DNA of 64,000 nt from Bin5 sp965218625 (GCA_965218625.1 CBDCLG010000012.1:372001-436000), one strand, 5' to 3'; positions 1 to 9,284 are shown, numbered from the stretch's first letter. Program-made: numbers and translations. Notes: a model not told the origin generated them from the sequence alone.

Positions 1-1
1 T

Positions 2-1114
2 CGGCGCCAGGTCCATTTCCGCGCCGAGCGGGGTCGACATGGCGGCGGAAATCGGAAGGCCGGCGCAACCGGCGAGGATCTGCTGATTCCGGTGCCGGTC
101 GGGACGGTTGTACGTGACGCGGAGAGCGACGCGGCGCTGGCGGACTTGGTTCGTGCGGGAGAGCGGGCGCTGGTCGCGCGGGGAGGTCGAGGCGGGCGGG
201 GCAACGCGGCCTTCAAGAGCGGACGCAACCGGGCGCCGCGGTTGGCGGAGAACGGCGAGGTAGGCGAAGAGCGCTGGTTGGCGTTGGAGCTGAAGATCGT
301 TGCCGACGCGGGGATCGTGGGCGTGCCGAACGCGGGCAAGTCGACTTTGTTGAGCGTGATCAGTCAGGCCAAGCCGAAGATCGCCGACTATCCGTTCACG
401 ACAGTTGTACCCAACCTGGGCGTGGCGGACGTGAACCACGTTCAGATCGTATTTGCCGATATTCCCGGGCTGCTCGAGGGGGCCCACGACGGCGTCGGGC
501 TGGGGTTGGACTTCCTGCGCCATGTCGAGCGCAGCCGCGTTCTGGTCCATCTGATCAATGGGGCAAGTCCCGACCCGCTGGGCGATTTTGAGGTGATCAA
601 TCAGGAGATGAGGCTGTTCAACCCGGCGCTGGCGGAGCGCCCGCAGCTGGTCGTTCTAAACAAGATTGACCTGACCGAGGCGCGGACAATGTTGCCTCAG
701 CTGCAGGAGAAGCTGGCGGAAAGGGGCCATGAACTCCAGGCCATCAGCGCAGTTACCGGAGAAAACGTGCAGCAACTCCTGTATCAGGTCAAAACGTTGC
801 TGGATGCGCTGCCGGCGGTGGATAGGACGGAGACAGTCGAGGCTCTGCCCGTGCTGTCGCCTGAGGAGGATGAACGCGCGTTCAGCATTACGCGATTGGA
901 GCATGACCTCTGGCTGGTCGAGGGGATAGCGATTGAACGGACGGCGCAGATGACCAACTGGGACTACTACGAGGCGGGTTTGCGATTCCAGCGCATTCTC
1001 TCGGCGATGGGAATCACCAATTCGCTTCGCCAAGAAGGGATCGAGGACGGCGATCGAGTGCAGATCGGCGCAGTTGAACTGGTCTGGGGACTCGAGAACG
1101 CGTTGGGAGAGTAG
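2..1114 (+). CDS. obgE: GTPase ObgE/CgtA, 5' end outside window
   Basis: Ribosome-associated GTPase of the Obg family, involved in late 50S assembly and stress control. The reading frame is open from base 2, and residues encoded before base 92 already match the glycine-rich Obg fold (a GEDL-I-VP stretch), so the gene begins upstream of the window. Visible are the P-loop GVPNAGKST (about 320-345), switch I with DYPFTT, the G3 motif DIPG, the G4 motif NKID, the G5 motif SAVTG and a C-terminal OCT domain (last ~70 residues). All G-motif key residues are present. nadD starts 23 bases downstream in the same direction, so the two are probably co-transcribed. Confidence 0.95.
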   Translation, partial: RRQVHFRAERGRHGGGNRKAGATGEDLLIPVPVGTVVRDAESDAALADLVRAGERALVARGGRGGRGNAAFKSGRNRAPRLAENGEVGEERWLALELKIVADAGIVGVPNAGKSTLLSVISQAKPKIADYPFTTVVPNLGVADVNHVQIVFADIPGLLEGAHDGVGLGLDFLRHVERSRVLVHLINGASPDPLGDFEVINQEMRLFNPALAERPQLVVLNKIDLTEARTMLPQLQEKLAERGHELQAISAVTGENVQQLLYQVKTLLDALPAVDRTETVEALPVLSPEEDERAFSITRLEHDLWLVEGIAIERTAQMTNWDYYEAGLRFQRILSAMGITNSLRQEGIEDGDRVQIGAVELVWGLENALGE

Positions 1115-1137
1115 CGGACATTGAGCGCGCCGAGAAG

Positions 1138-1758
<621 letters not shown>

Positions 1759-1778
1759 AGAGGGCGTGAAAAGGATTG

Positions 1779-1807
1779 GGCGCGCGGCGCCTCGCAGACC
1801 GCGCGCC
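1779..1807. terminator. GC-rich hairpin between convergent genes
   Basis: A perfect 9-base inverted repeat (GGCGCGCGG at 1779 and CCGCGCGCC at 1799) with an 11-base loop fills the 53-base gap between the convergent nadD and S41 protease genes. There is no clear T-run on either side, so it is only a possible bidirectional termination hairpin. Confidence 0.35.
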
Positions 1808-1811
1808 TGAC

Positions 1812-3131
1812 TCATTCGCTGTTGGGGTCGACGAGGAACGGCAGTGGGTGCGTTTCCGATTGGAGGAGCGGCGCCTCATGTAATTCGACACCCAGTTGCT
1901 CAAGCGCCTTGAGGAATTGGGTATCCTCCAACGCGGTCAGTTGATCGGTCGTCATGCTTCTGAGCATGTCGGCATTGGTCATCTTTATGGTGGCCGCTTG
2001 CTCGACTTCGATGTCGGGCTGAATGCCCTGGCCCTTGATCAGATTGCCGTCGGGTGTCAGCCAGTTGGTGACGCCGAGAAGGATGGCGGAACCGTCACTG
2101 AGGTTGAACTGGTTGAGTACGGTGCCGGTGCCGAAGGTCGTTTCGCCGATAAGGACGGCGCGATCATTTTCCTTGAGTGCGCCGGCGGTGATTTCACCGG
2201 CGCTGGCAGTTCCTTCATTGATGAGAACGATCAGCGGCATCTGCCTGGCGTAACCCCAGCCGCGCGAACGGTGGACAGTCTGGTTGTCATGTGCATCGGC
2301 CTCGATCAGAATCACATCGCCCTTGGGAAGGAAGTGGCTATTGGCCTCAATCGCCTGGTGGAGGAATCCACCGGGATTGTTGCGCAGGTCCAGGATGATA
2401 CCCTGGTAGGTATTGGCCTCGGTAATCTCGCGCAGGGCCGATTCGAGCTCCTTGTCGACGCCGAACGTAAACTGGGAAATGGAGACGTAGGCGAGTTCGG
2501 TTCTTGGGATGGCACTCCAGGCGACGCTGGGGACTTCGATTCTGTCGCGGATAATAGAGACTGTTACCGGCTCTTCGACATCGGGGCGGCGAACGGTCAA
2601 AACGACCTCTGAATCGGCGGGGCCGCGCACGAGAAAGATCACCTGGTCGAGGGATTTTCCTTCGACCGATTCCCCGTCGACTTCGAGGATAATATCGCCG
2701 GCGAGGATGCCGGCGGATTCGGCGGGCGACCCGTTTATCGGAGCTACGATGGTGACGTTGCCTTCCTCCATCGAGACGTAGGCGCCGATTCCTTCGAAAG
2801 AGCCCTGGAGGCTGGTCTGGTGGAGCTGGACGGCGTCCGGTGGAAGGAAAGTGGTGTGGCCCTCATCTCCCAATGAGGCGAGCATTCCTTCAATGGCCCC
2901 GTAGGTCATGGCGGTGAAGTCGACGCGCTCGCGGTCGACGAAATGTGCCACGACGTAGTCCCATGCCTGCCAGAAGATGCCAAATTCGGCAGGGCGTTCC
3001 ACGGCGGCCAGCGCAGAGCGGATGGTGTAGCCGGACAGATTGCCGCCGACGAAGGCCAGGGCCATCAGCCAGAAGATAAGGATCAAGAGTGCAACGCGCC
3101 TAGTCAAAGCGGTTCGGGGTATTCGTGTCAT
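1812..3131 (-). CDS. S41-family C-terminal processing peptidase with atypical active site
   Basis: Membrane-anchored protease of the CtpA/Prc (S41) family, likely acting on exported proteins. After a short basic N-terminus there is one hydrophobic segment (about residues 12-34), then a helical region, a PDZ domain (about 100-180) and the S41 catalytic domain. The nucleophile region reads NEGTASAGEITAGAL, with the expected Ser after TA. The downstream motif that normally supplies the catalytic lysine (FGKG in CtpA) reads FGTGTVL, so the lysine is replaced by threonine. The start is uncertain: the same frame extends to an ATG at 3188, and neither has a clear ribosome-binding site. I chose 3131 because it puts the membrane segment close to the N-terminus. 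Confidence 0.85.
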   Translation of the reverse strand: MTRIPRTALTRRVALLILIFWLMALAFVGGNLSGYTIRSALAAVERPAEFGIFWQAWDYVVAHFVDRERVDFTAMTYGAIEGMLASLGDEGHTTFLPPDAVQLHQTSLQGSFEGIGAYVSMEEGNVTIVAPINGSPAESAGILAGDIILEVDGESVEGKSLDQVIFLVRGPADSEVVLTVRRPDVEEPVTVSIIRDRIEVPSVAWSAIPRTELAYVSISQFTFGVDKELESALREITEANTYQGIILDLRNNPGGFLHQAIEANSHFLPKGDVILIEADAHDNQTVHRSRGWGYARQMPLIVLINEGTASAGEITAGALKENDRAVLIGETTFGTGTVLNQFNLSDGSAILLGVTNWLTPDGNLIKGQGIQPDIEVEQAATIKMTNADMLRSMTTDQLTALEDTQFLKALEQLGVELHEAPLLQSETHPLPFLVDPNSE

Positions 3132-3780
3132 TACAGGTAATCCCATCGCTGCTGTCTTTGCGTCAAGTGCCCATATGTCGCAAAACAAGATCGCCCAAAT
3201 TCGAGAATAGTCCAGAAACGACGTTTCCTAGATTATCGGTTACAGGACGGGATCTTGCAAGCGCCGGAAGGGGCTTTGGGACTACGCGGGAGAGGCTTTT
3301 CGCCTACGCGAAGACCACCAATTGACCTACGCGGGCCCTACGGCTGAAGAGAGTGCGGGGTACGATATGGCTGCTGAGGGTCTCCACATGCCAGCCTCTT
3401 CACTGCCACGACCGGCTTGGCAGGCGGCATGCGCAGCGGCTGCGGGAAATGCTCTTGACGAGGCGATGCATTCCAAGGTTGACAAGCTTGAATGCGCCGG
3501 AATCAGTCTGTCCCAAAAAGAAAACCGTCCGCAATCCGGATTGACCGTGTTGCCAATCCGAAATTGCGGACAGTCTCTGTCTTACAGCGTTGCAAACGAC
3601 TCGGACAGCGAGGAGGCCCATCGTTCTGGCCTTGCGCCAACGGTCTCCCGCGCAGGTGAGATGGTGGCGGATGCGGTCCGGCCTGAGACGACGGCTCTCA
3701 AGGTCGGTCGGCAGTTTGGCCGGCCGCAACCCCTGGCAGGTGAGGAACGCTGGCCCAGCGTTCGCTTGGACTCCCCTGCA
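3132..3780. other. intergenic region, no supported gene
   Basis: About 650 bases between the S41 protease start and the lipoprotein stop. Open frames on both strands lack good start sites and recognisable protein features. A perfect inverted repeat GAACGCTGG/CCAGCGTTC at 3744-3762 lies just past the lipoprotein stop (minus strand) and may help termination, but it has no T-tract. Confidence 0.5.
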
Positions 3781-4326
3781 CTACTGCATGCTGAGCATCA
3801 GGCTGCCGGAATCCTGCGAGACGTTGACATCGATCGGCAGCATCGGGATGTTGGCAGCCAGTACGGCGTTGATCTGAGCGTTGACCGGAGCCAGCATGGC
3901 GCCGCCAACCGCGAACGGGCCGGCGCCGGCCTGCTGCAGGTCAACCATCAGGTGCCCGTCACTGACCATCAGGTTGCCGACGAGGTCCATCGAACTGCCC
4001 AGCATTGGCATGCTGACGCCATCCTTAAGGGTGACGCGGAAATGCAGCGCATCCGGCTCCACCCAGACGAGGACCGAGTCGATTGGCTGGTTCGGGCCGC
4101 TGTTGGCTTCCAGACCCTTGGTCAGGAAGCTACTGAACTCAGCCTCACTCAGCGTCACCGAGCCTGTCATCAATGCGCCCATAAGGGCATTCTGCGCGGT
4201 CAGCGCAGCGTCTGTCGAGATCTCGATAGCGCGATCGGGCGGTTGGGCAGGCGCAGCACACGCACTAAGCACTACCAGCACCACGGACAGTACAACGAGC
4301 GTGAGGAGTGGGGTTCGTTTGTTCAT
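3781..4326 (-). CDS. predicted lipoprotein, function unknown
   Basis: A 181-residue exported protein. The N-terminus has a basic start (MNKR), a hydrophobic stretch and a lipobox LSAC at about residues 20-23, so the mature protein should be lipid-anchored at Cys23. The rest is a soluble domain with alternating hydrophobic beta-like segments and no cysteines after the lipobox. A purine-rich GGAGCAAC precedes the ATG. I do not recognise the family. It stands alone between two intergenic regions, near the iron genes, but nothing ties it to them functionally. Confidence 0.8.
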   Translation of the reverse strand: MNKRTPLLTLVVLSVVLVVLSACAAPAQPPDRAIEISTDAALTAQNALMGALMTGSVTLSEAEFSSFLTKGLEANSGPNQPIDSVLVWVEPDALHFRVTLKDGVSMPMLGSSMDLVGNLMVSDGHLMVDLQQAGAGPFAVGGAMLAPVNAQINAVLAANIPMLPIDVNVSQDSGSLMLSMQ

Positions 4327-4907
4327 GGTTCTGTTGCTCCTTGAGAGAATTGGGTTAAGGGAACGGTACTCTTGAACTCATCATAAATTGATTGAGAAGC
4401 AATTAAATGATGACCTTAGCTATATCGTCGCATAAGAAGCGCTCTTACGCAAGTCTCAGATCTGGGCACGCCATTGCCGGGTTTTGCTGTTCAACGAACG
4501 AATCCGAACTCCCGATTCCTGTTCGCGGCCACATCTTCTCATAAGAGCGGATATAGCACAAGTCCGAAAATAGCAAGGGCGCGGTCCCCATCGTGGGCGA
4601 GATTCTGACAAACGTCCGGGCAGCTTTGCGGGCTGTGTCGATTCGACAATCTCTCTGATGACCGTTTGCGCTCCGCCGGATTTGGGAGCCGTATTTGGCC
4701 TGGGCGGGCACCGAGTGCCACCATAATACACGGGGCGGGCAAGGCTGTCAAGCCCGAAAAAAGCGTTGACAATCCGTTCTCGACGTTCATGCAGGCCGGG
4801 AGCGGGCCCTTTGGTGAAAAGCGACAGGCATGTCGAGCCCGCGTTTGCGGCGGTTGCCGGTTCGCGGCCAGCATGTCCGCCGCGGCGCCGCCGCGCCCTG
4901 TCGCGCT
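4327..4907. other. intergenic region with an orphan minus-strand promoter
   Basis: About 580 bases between the lipoprotein start and the ferritin stop. No tRNA or protein with recognisable features was found. It contains an excellent minus-strand sigma-70 promoter at 4723-4751, short sequences sharing CATAAGA at about 4433 and 4540, and inverted 8-mers GCTATATC (4419) and GATATAGC (4550). Confidence 0.5.
4723..4751 (-). promoter_or_regulatory. near-consensus sigma-70 promoter with no assigned gene
   Basis: Read on the minus strand: TTGACA (4751-4746), exactly 17 bases, then TATTAT (4728-4723). Transcription would start near 4716 and run toward the lipoprotein gene at 4326, giving a leader of almost 400 bases or a separate small RNA. 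The predicted 5' end can fold into a short GGCAC/GTGCC hairpin. Confidence 0.6.
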
Positions 4908-5417
4908 TCATTCATCCGACGCTTCGAGCACATCTGCGCCGGCGAGTTCACGGTCCAACAGGTAGAGCCCCGGCTTGAAGTCGCCGATCAGGCGAAGCTT
5001 CTGCACAAGGTCGTCGATCAGTTCCTCTTCCTCAACCTGCTCATCGACAAACCACTGCAGGAAGCTGTCGGTGGCGTAGTCTCCTTCGAGGCGCGCCAGC
5101 TTGACGATACGATCAATCGACTCGGTAACTTTCTGCTCCTGTTTGAGCGTGCCTTCCATAACCGCCTGGGGTGAGCCGAAATCGTGTTCGGGCGCGGGCA
5201 CAAGGTAGAGTTCGACGCGGCCGCGGCGGCTATGGATGTAACGGTAGATCTTCATGGCGTGCGCCATCTCTTCTTCGGCATGGTTGAAAATCCATTGGGA
5301 AAAACCTTTGAGTCCCATGCCTTCAAAATAGTCGGCGGCGGCGAGGTAGGTATAGTGCGCCTGCAGCTCCATGTTGATCTGTTCATTCAACGCGGTCTGT
5401 ACTTTGTCGACAAACAT
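4908..5417 (-). CDS. ftnA: ferritin (non-heme iron storage protein)
   Basis: Cytoplasmic iron storage protein that oxidises Fe(II) and stores it as a mineral in a 24-subunit shell. The 169-residue length is typical. The ferroxidase ligands are visible: Glu17 in NMELQAHY, Glu50 and His53 in HAEEEMAH, a Glu in the QEQKV segment near residue 94, and the DEQVEEE segment near 127. The ATG is preceded by AAAGGAAAGG. It lies 84 bases downstream of the CDF exporter on the same strand, and several iron uptake genes follow within 8 kb, consistent with an iron homeostasis region. Confidence 0.93.
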   Translation of the reverse strand: MFVDKVQTALNEQINMELQAHYTYLAAADYFEGMGLKGFSQWIFNHAEEEMAHAMKIYRYIHSRRGRVELYLVPAPEHDFGSPQAVMEGTLKQEQKVTESIDRIVKLARLEGDYATDSFLQWFVDEQVEEEELIDDLVQKLRLIGDFKPGLYLLDRELAGADVLEASDE

Positions 5418-5501
5418 GTCTGGTGTTCCTTTCCTTTCTGGGGTTAGTGCGCGGTCGGGAAAACGTGGAGCCTACGAAGCTGGGATACCCGCCCGCGAAT
5501 G

Positions 5502-6494
5502 TCAAGGAGTTGCCGGTATCTCTTCAACGCGCGTCTCGGCCATGCTGCAATCGCCGGGATATTCGATTTCGATGGTGATATGCGAGAGACGGAGGCCGTC
5601 CAGCTCCTCGCGTGCCCGCTGCTTGATCTCCCGGATCTGTACCTCATCCGCGCTGGCATCAACGACAAGGTGCGTGGAGAGCACATGACGGTTGCCGTCG
5701 AGCGACCAGAGATGAGTGTGGTGACAGTCTTCGACCAGGCGAATGTCGCGCAGGCGCTGGGCCAGCTGCGTCATGTCGACACCTTCAGGCGCCGCCTGCA
5801 GGAAGAGTTCTGCGGTCCGCTTCAGATTGCCCAGCACGTTGTAGAGAATGTACAGGGTGATGAGCAGCGAGAGTATCGAGTCCAGGATGTAGAGGTCGAT
5901 AAAGAGCAGCGTGATGCCTACGATCAGTACCGCCACCCAGCCGAGCACGTCCTCGAGCAGATGCCACATGGCGACCTTGGCGTTCATGGTGCTGCCCCCC
6001 TGCAGCCGCCAGACGGCGACACCGTTGACGGCGATGCCGCCCAGCGCCAGAAGGATCATGCCAGGCGCGTTGGTGGCCTCCGGGGCGAGGAGACGCGGGA
6101 CCACTTCGGAAAGGACGAACAGCCCGCCGCCGATAAGGACGGCAGCGTTGATGAAAGCTGCCAGAAGCGAAAGGCGTCCGTAACCGTAGGAGTAGCGGGC
6201 CGACGACTCCTTGCCGGCGTGCCTTTCCAGGGCCCAGGCCATGCCCAGCGCGATCGAGTCGCCCAGGTCGTGCAGGGCGTCGGACATTATGGCAACGCTG
6301 TTGGTCAGGAAGGCGCCGATTATCTCGACGATTGTGAAACAGAGGTTGAGCAGGAAAACTGTGCGCAGGTTGGCAGAGTCGCCGATATGGTGGTGTTGGT
6401 GCAGGCCATGCTCGTGTTGATGGCCGTGATGATGGTCGTGACCGTGACCATGGGCGTGGCTATGGCTGTATGTATTGTTGAGGTCGTTGGCCAC
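5502..6494 (-). CDS. cation diffusion facilitator metal exporter
   Basis: Inner-membrane divalent metal/proton antiporter of the CDF family (ZitB/CzcD-like, about 330 residues). A His-rich N-terminus (HSHAHGHGHDHHHGH and more) precedes six predicted membrane helices and a cytoplasmic C-terminal domain of about 85 residues. The transport-site pattern SDALHDLGD (HxxxD) in the second helix region is conserved. I chose the GTG at 6494 because AGGGGG lies just upstream and the His-rich start follows directly; the same frame continues to 6611 without a better site. Ferritin lies 84 bases downstream. The metal (Zn, Fe or Mn) cannot be read from sequence; the ferritin neighbour makes iron export possible. 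Confidence 0.88.
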   Translation of the reverse strand: MANDLNNTYSHSHAHGHGHDHHHGHQHEHGLHQHHHIGDSANLRTVFLLNLCFTIVEIIGAFLTNSVAIMSDALHDLGDSIALGMAWALERHAGKESSARYSYGYGRLSLLAAFINAAVLIGGGLFVLSEVVPRLLAPEATNAPGMILLALGGIAVNGVAVWRLQGGSTMNAKVAMWHLLEDVLGWVAVLIVGITLLFIDLYILDSILSLLITLYILYNVLGNLKRTAELFLQAAPEGVDMTQLAQRLRDIRLVEDCHHTHLWSLDGNRHVLSTHLVVDASADEVQIREIKQRAREELDGLRLSHITIEIEYPGDCSMAETRVEEIPATP

Positions 6495-6643
6495 ACTTGG
6501 CCCCCTGTCCGAAGACGATGCGCGAAAACCGGCCGAAATAGCGCCCGTTTGCGTCACATATTGCACCAGTTCACGCAACCGGCCAAATGCCGCCGCCGCT
6601 ACCGGTCGCACGGTTCCAGCATCGCTTCGATGCTGTGGGAAGT

Positions 6644-7141
6644 CTAATTGGAAAGATCCCCGCCAGGAGTTGCTGTCCGAATCTTCGCTTCACGCTCTTC
6701 GATTTGCAGGTGGGCCAAATAGAAAAGGAGGGCCAGTTTGGCGATCTCCAGCCCTACATAATACGAGTGGAAGGATGGCATCGAGGCCTCCGTCCCATTG
6801 ATAATGGCGACCGTACGGGCATCCAGAACAGTATATAGGAGTAGTGTCTGGATCGTGAGCAGCAGACCGGCAAGGAGGGCAACGAGCCGCGTGCGACCCG
6901 GCCTTGCGGTCGTAAAGACGATTGCGAGGATGGCAATCGCCAATCCGATCTCCAGGGCGTTCAGCGCGTGAAAAGTGGCAAATGCGATTTCCATGGCTAC
7001 GGGGAGCGTCAAAGAGGGGGCTTGAAATTTGAGCGGAGTCGCCATGAAGCTGATGCCCAGGACGAAACCGGCCCAAAGCAGAGTCAGGACAAAGACGCGG
7101 CCTATGACGAGTGTCATCAGTCGGTGGCAGCAGCGAACCAT
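6644..7141 (-). CDS. four-helix integral membrane protein, function unknown
   Basis: A 165-residue protein with four predicted membrane segments (about 9-33, 48-72, 82-105 and 125-145). The first segment is followed by a conserved-looking ATPLKFQAPSLTLP stretch and a FHALNALE segment, a layout seen in small uncharacterised membrane proteins related to the DUF4149/TMEM205 type; this assignment is tentative. An alternative ATG at 7117 is possible. It is 149 bases upstream of the CDF exporter start on the same strand and could share its transcript. Confidence 0.75.
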   Translation of the reverse strand: MVRCCHRLMTLVIGRVFVLTLLWAGFVLGISFMATPLKFQAPSLTLPVAMEIAFATFHALNALEIGLAIAILAIVFTTARPGRTRLVALLAGLLLTIQTLLLYTVLDARTVAIINGTEASMPSFHSYYVGLEIAKLALLFYLAHLQIEEREAKIRTATPGGDLSN

Positions 7142-7271
7142 CGTATTGCTTGTCTCTACGTGGCTGGAGTTTCAGCGGTAGTAGGAATTGGGCAAGAGAA
7201 TTCCGGGTCTATCGAAACCGGAGAGGTCCACTCACTGAAAGGAACCTAATGGCTCTCCGATGTCAGTTCAA

Positions 7272-7598
7272 CTAGCCCAAAACCTCACCCCGATTTGCCG
7301 ACTGAGCGACTTCAAACAGTTCTAACTTGGGATGCCCTGAGAAAGCCTCCTTTGGCAACCTGCCTGTACGGGCGTGACCCTGCTTGAACTCGTCCGATTG
7401 GGTCCAATTCTCAAAGTGTTCTTTGCTTTCCCAGAGAGTCTCAACGACGTAGGGGGCGCCATTCTTCTGGGGGCGAAGCAGCCGAAAAGAGAGAAACTCG
7501 GGCATGCGGTCCACCAACGCGGCGCGGTCTTTGAAGCGATCTTCAAACGCTTCAGCGTATTTCGGAAGTACGGGAATTCTGTTCATGACGATAAACAT
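7272..7598 (-). CDS. ABM-domain heme-degrading monooxygenase (IsdG/HmoA-like)
   Basis: A 108-residue dimeric ferredoxin-like (antibiotic biosynthesis monooxygenase) domain. The motif WESKEHFENWTQSDEFKQGH matches the IsdG/HmoA family: a tryptophan in the core and a C-terminal His (about residue 77) that binds heme iron. An early Asn (MNRIPV) also fits. Such enzymes open heme to release iron. It lies downstream of the heme-binding lipoprotein and the small Cys-rich protein on the same strand, which supports a heme-iron role. The frame extends upstream to 7661; 7598 was chosen to fit the usual family length of about 105-110 residues, and no strong ribosome-binding site decides the start. Confidence 0.8.
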   Translation of the reverse strand: MFIVMNRIPVLPKYAEAFEDRFKDRAALVDRMPEFLSFRLLRPQKNGAPYVVETLWESKEHFENWTQSDEFKQGHARTGRLPKEAFSGHPKLELFEVAQSANRGEVLG

Positions 7599-7702
7599 TC
7601 GGAGGTGAGGAAGCTGGGCAGATGAAGTCGGACAATCATCCGCCCAGCAATATATGTGCACGGAAGGGAGAATTGGCTGAGGAAGCCAGGCCCTTGGCGG
7701 AG

Positions 7703-7732
7703 ACTGGGAGAGCTACAGTGCTGGCTCTCCCA
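7703..7732. repeat. perfect 10-base stem hairpin between heme genes
   Basis: CTGGGAGAGC (7703) and GCTCTCCCAG (7723) form a perfect 10-base stem with a 10-base loop in the 197-base gap between the Cys-rich protein and the heme monooxygenase, both on the minus strand. No T-run follows, so it is more likely an mRNA-stabilising or attenuating hairpin than a terminator. Confidence 0.5.
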
Positions 7733-7795
7733 GCATTCAGGTCTTCCGGCTGCATGGAGGCGTGCTGACTAAGTGACAAATCAGAGGGCCAATGG

Positions 7796-8167
7796 TCAGT
7801 TCAGGACCGGCGGCGTCACCTGATGAGGTGGCGCAATGCGAAACAGGGGATGAAGTTGGCCGTCCCCCGTCAGATTGATTCGGGGCATAACCTCATCGAT
7901 CATCTCCACCATCAGCAGAAACTCCTCTGCAGGCAAGGTAAGAGTCACCTTGCCAACGCAGAGACGGCAGTGGCCCCCTCTCACCAGGTCTTCATGCTCA
8001 AGAATCTTGGCGCGCGTTTGCATTACATGACCTACAAGCCGGTTGAAGGATTCCGCAGGTAAGTGAAGCCCGATTCCATCCCAGATGAGGTGGACTGTTC
8101 CGTGCTCACATTGACTGACATACTGCTGACCATTGCGTTCGGCCAGAATGACAACATTTTGACACAT
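7796..8167 (-). CDS. small Cys/His-motif protein linked to heme uptake, unknown
   Basis: A 123-residue soluble protein of two similar halves. The first has a SQCEHGTVHLIW element and the second HCRLCVGKVTLTLP, each followed by a leucine/proline-rich segment and a hydrophobic helix (ESFNRLVGHVM; EEFLLMVEMID). The paired Cys and His residues suggest a metal or heme site made by an internal duplication. I recall similar CxHG proteins (DUF6686-like) from Bacteroidetes, but cannot confirm kinship. The ATG is preceded by AGGAG at a spacing of about 10. It starts 30 bases after the stop of the HmuT-like gene, so the two are very probably one operon. Confidence 0.8.
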   Translation of the reverse strand: MCQNVVILAERNGQQYVSQCEHGTVHLIWDGIGLHLPAESFNRLVGHVMQTRAKILEHEDLVRGGHCRLCVGKVTLTLPAEEFLLMVEMIDEVMPRINLTGDGQLHPLFRIAPPHQVTPPVLN

Positions 8168-8196
8168 TTGAATCGTGCTCCTGTCTTTTTGTTTGC

Positions 8197-9180
8197 TTAG
8201 TGACCTTCTCTGATTCGCTGGGCGAGTTCCAGCGCGGCTTTACCCATTCGAGGCCCGAAGTTGAGCAAGTACAGTCCGTCCATCGCGACGATGCGTACGG
8301 ACTGTGCCGCAGGTGTCTGGGCAATGCCGGGCAATTCCAACAACCTTTCATTGCCGCCCAGACTTTGCAGCCCGCTGATGAACATCAGGATTACATCAGG
8401 TTCGGCGGCAATAGCCGCCTCAGCCGTCAGTGGACGATAGCCCTCGAACTCTGTAACGGCATTTACACCACCGCTCATGTCGATCATGACATGGGCGCCG
8501 GTATTCAAACCGGCTACACTGACGGCGCCGGCGCCGCGCGCATAGATAAACATGACCCTTGGACGAATGTCGGACTCTTGCACGTAGGCGCGAGCTTCAT
8601 CCAGGTCTGACTGAATCTGGGCAATGAGCGACTCGCCTTCTACTTCGCGGGCCAGTGCCTGGGCAAGGGCGCGAACCTTACGCGCTACCCCCTCCTCCGA
8701 GTCCTCCGACTCGAGCAAGAGCACTGCGACGCCAGAGTCCCGCAGCTGCTGAATCGCCTCAGCTGGCCCCGCCTCAGTGGTGGCCAGAATCAGAGAGGGA
8801 TTCAGCGCGAGAACGCCTTCCGCTGACAGCCGGCGCTGGTAGCCGACCTGGGGCAACTCTGTAACGGAGGTTGGGAAGCTGCTGGAGCTATCCACCGCCA
8901 CGACATTTTCTCCAGCGCCCAGGGCGAACACGATTTCGGTAACCGGCCCGCCCAGGGTGATAATCCTGCTCAGGTCGTCAATGACGACTAGGTTTCCGTC
9001 CGCGTCGAGCAGTTCCCTGGCAGTGGAATCCTGGGGAGATTGCGCGTCGGTGGATGAAGAGGCTGGCTTTTGCGCCGCCTGTGGCTCAGTGGCGGGAGCT
9101 GCCGGACTTACTGGCGCTACACATGCTGTCAGCAGCACAACGCAGAAGAATAGGGGACTGAAACGCTGCAAGAGAGGCAT
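8197..9180 (-). CDS. hmuT: heme/hemin ABC transporter substrate-binding lipoprotein (HmuT-like)
   Basis: Class III (TroA/BtuF-fold) binding protein of about 327 residues that captures heme or another iron complex outside the membrane. A signal peptide ends in the lipobox LTAC (about residue 20). The body contains hallmarks I associate with HmuT: PRVMFIYARGAG, a GGVNAV segment, GYRPLTAEA, PDVILMFISGLQSLGG and a C-terminal LLNFGPRMG. The ATG at 9180 has GGAG eight bases upstream, so the longer frame to 9258 is not needed. No heme permease or ATPase gene lies in the window; only the Cys-rich protein and heme monooxygenase follow. Vitamin B12 or siderophore binding is the alternative, but the downstream monooxygenase favours heme. 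Confidence 0.87.
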   Translation of the reverse strand: MPLLQRFSPLFFCVVLLTACVAPVSPAAPATEPQAAQKPASSSTDAQSPQDSTARELLDADGNLVVIDDLSRIITLGGPVTEIVFALGAGENVVAVDSSSSFPTSVTELPQVGYQRRLSAEGVLALNPSLILATTEAGPAEAIQQLRDSGVAVLLLESEDSEEGVARKVRALAQALAREVEGESLIAQIQSDLDEARAYVQESDIRPRVMFIYARGAGAVSVAGLNTGAHVMIDMSGGVNAVTEFEGYRPLTAEAAIAAEPDVILMFISGLQSLGGNERLLELPGIAQTPAAQSVRIVAMDGLYLLNFGPRMGKAALELAQRIREGH

Positions 9181-9249
9181 GGCTTTCTCCTTTCGGTTGG
9201 TGAACCAAGTGCACCAAACTGAACCTGTAAACAGGGAGAGAAGCCACAG

Positions 9250-9278
9250 TTGCGTCATGCAGCGGCATCTGATATACT
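9250..9278 (+). promoter_or_regulatory. sigma-70 promoter for candidate small RNA A
   Basis: TTGCGT (9250-9255), 17 bases, TATACT (9273-9278) on the plus strand, pointing away from the minus-strand HmuT gene. The same -10 hexamer and spacing are used by the promoter at 13308 and by the tRNA-Ser promoter at 63323. Confidence 0.65.
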
Positions 9279-9284
9279 CTGCGG

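Noticed and set aside
3322..4344. Plus-strand frame across the lipoprotein gene
   Set aside because: Antisense to a protein with a signal peptide and lipobox; no conserved features.
4419..4557. Possible small mobile element bounded by GCTATATC/GATATAGC
   Set aside because: Only 8-base inverted ends, no target duplication and no second copy in the window.
5499..6647. Long plus-strand frame opposite the CDF exporter
   Set aside because: Antisense to a clear six-helix transporter with His-rich start; no family features.
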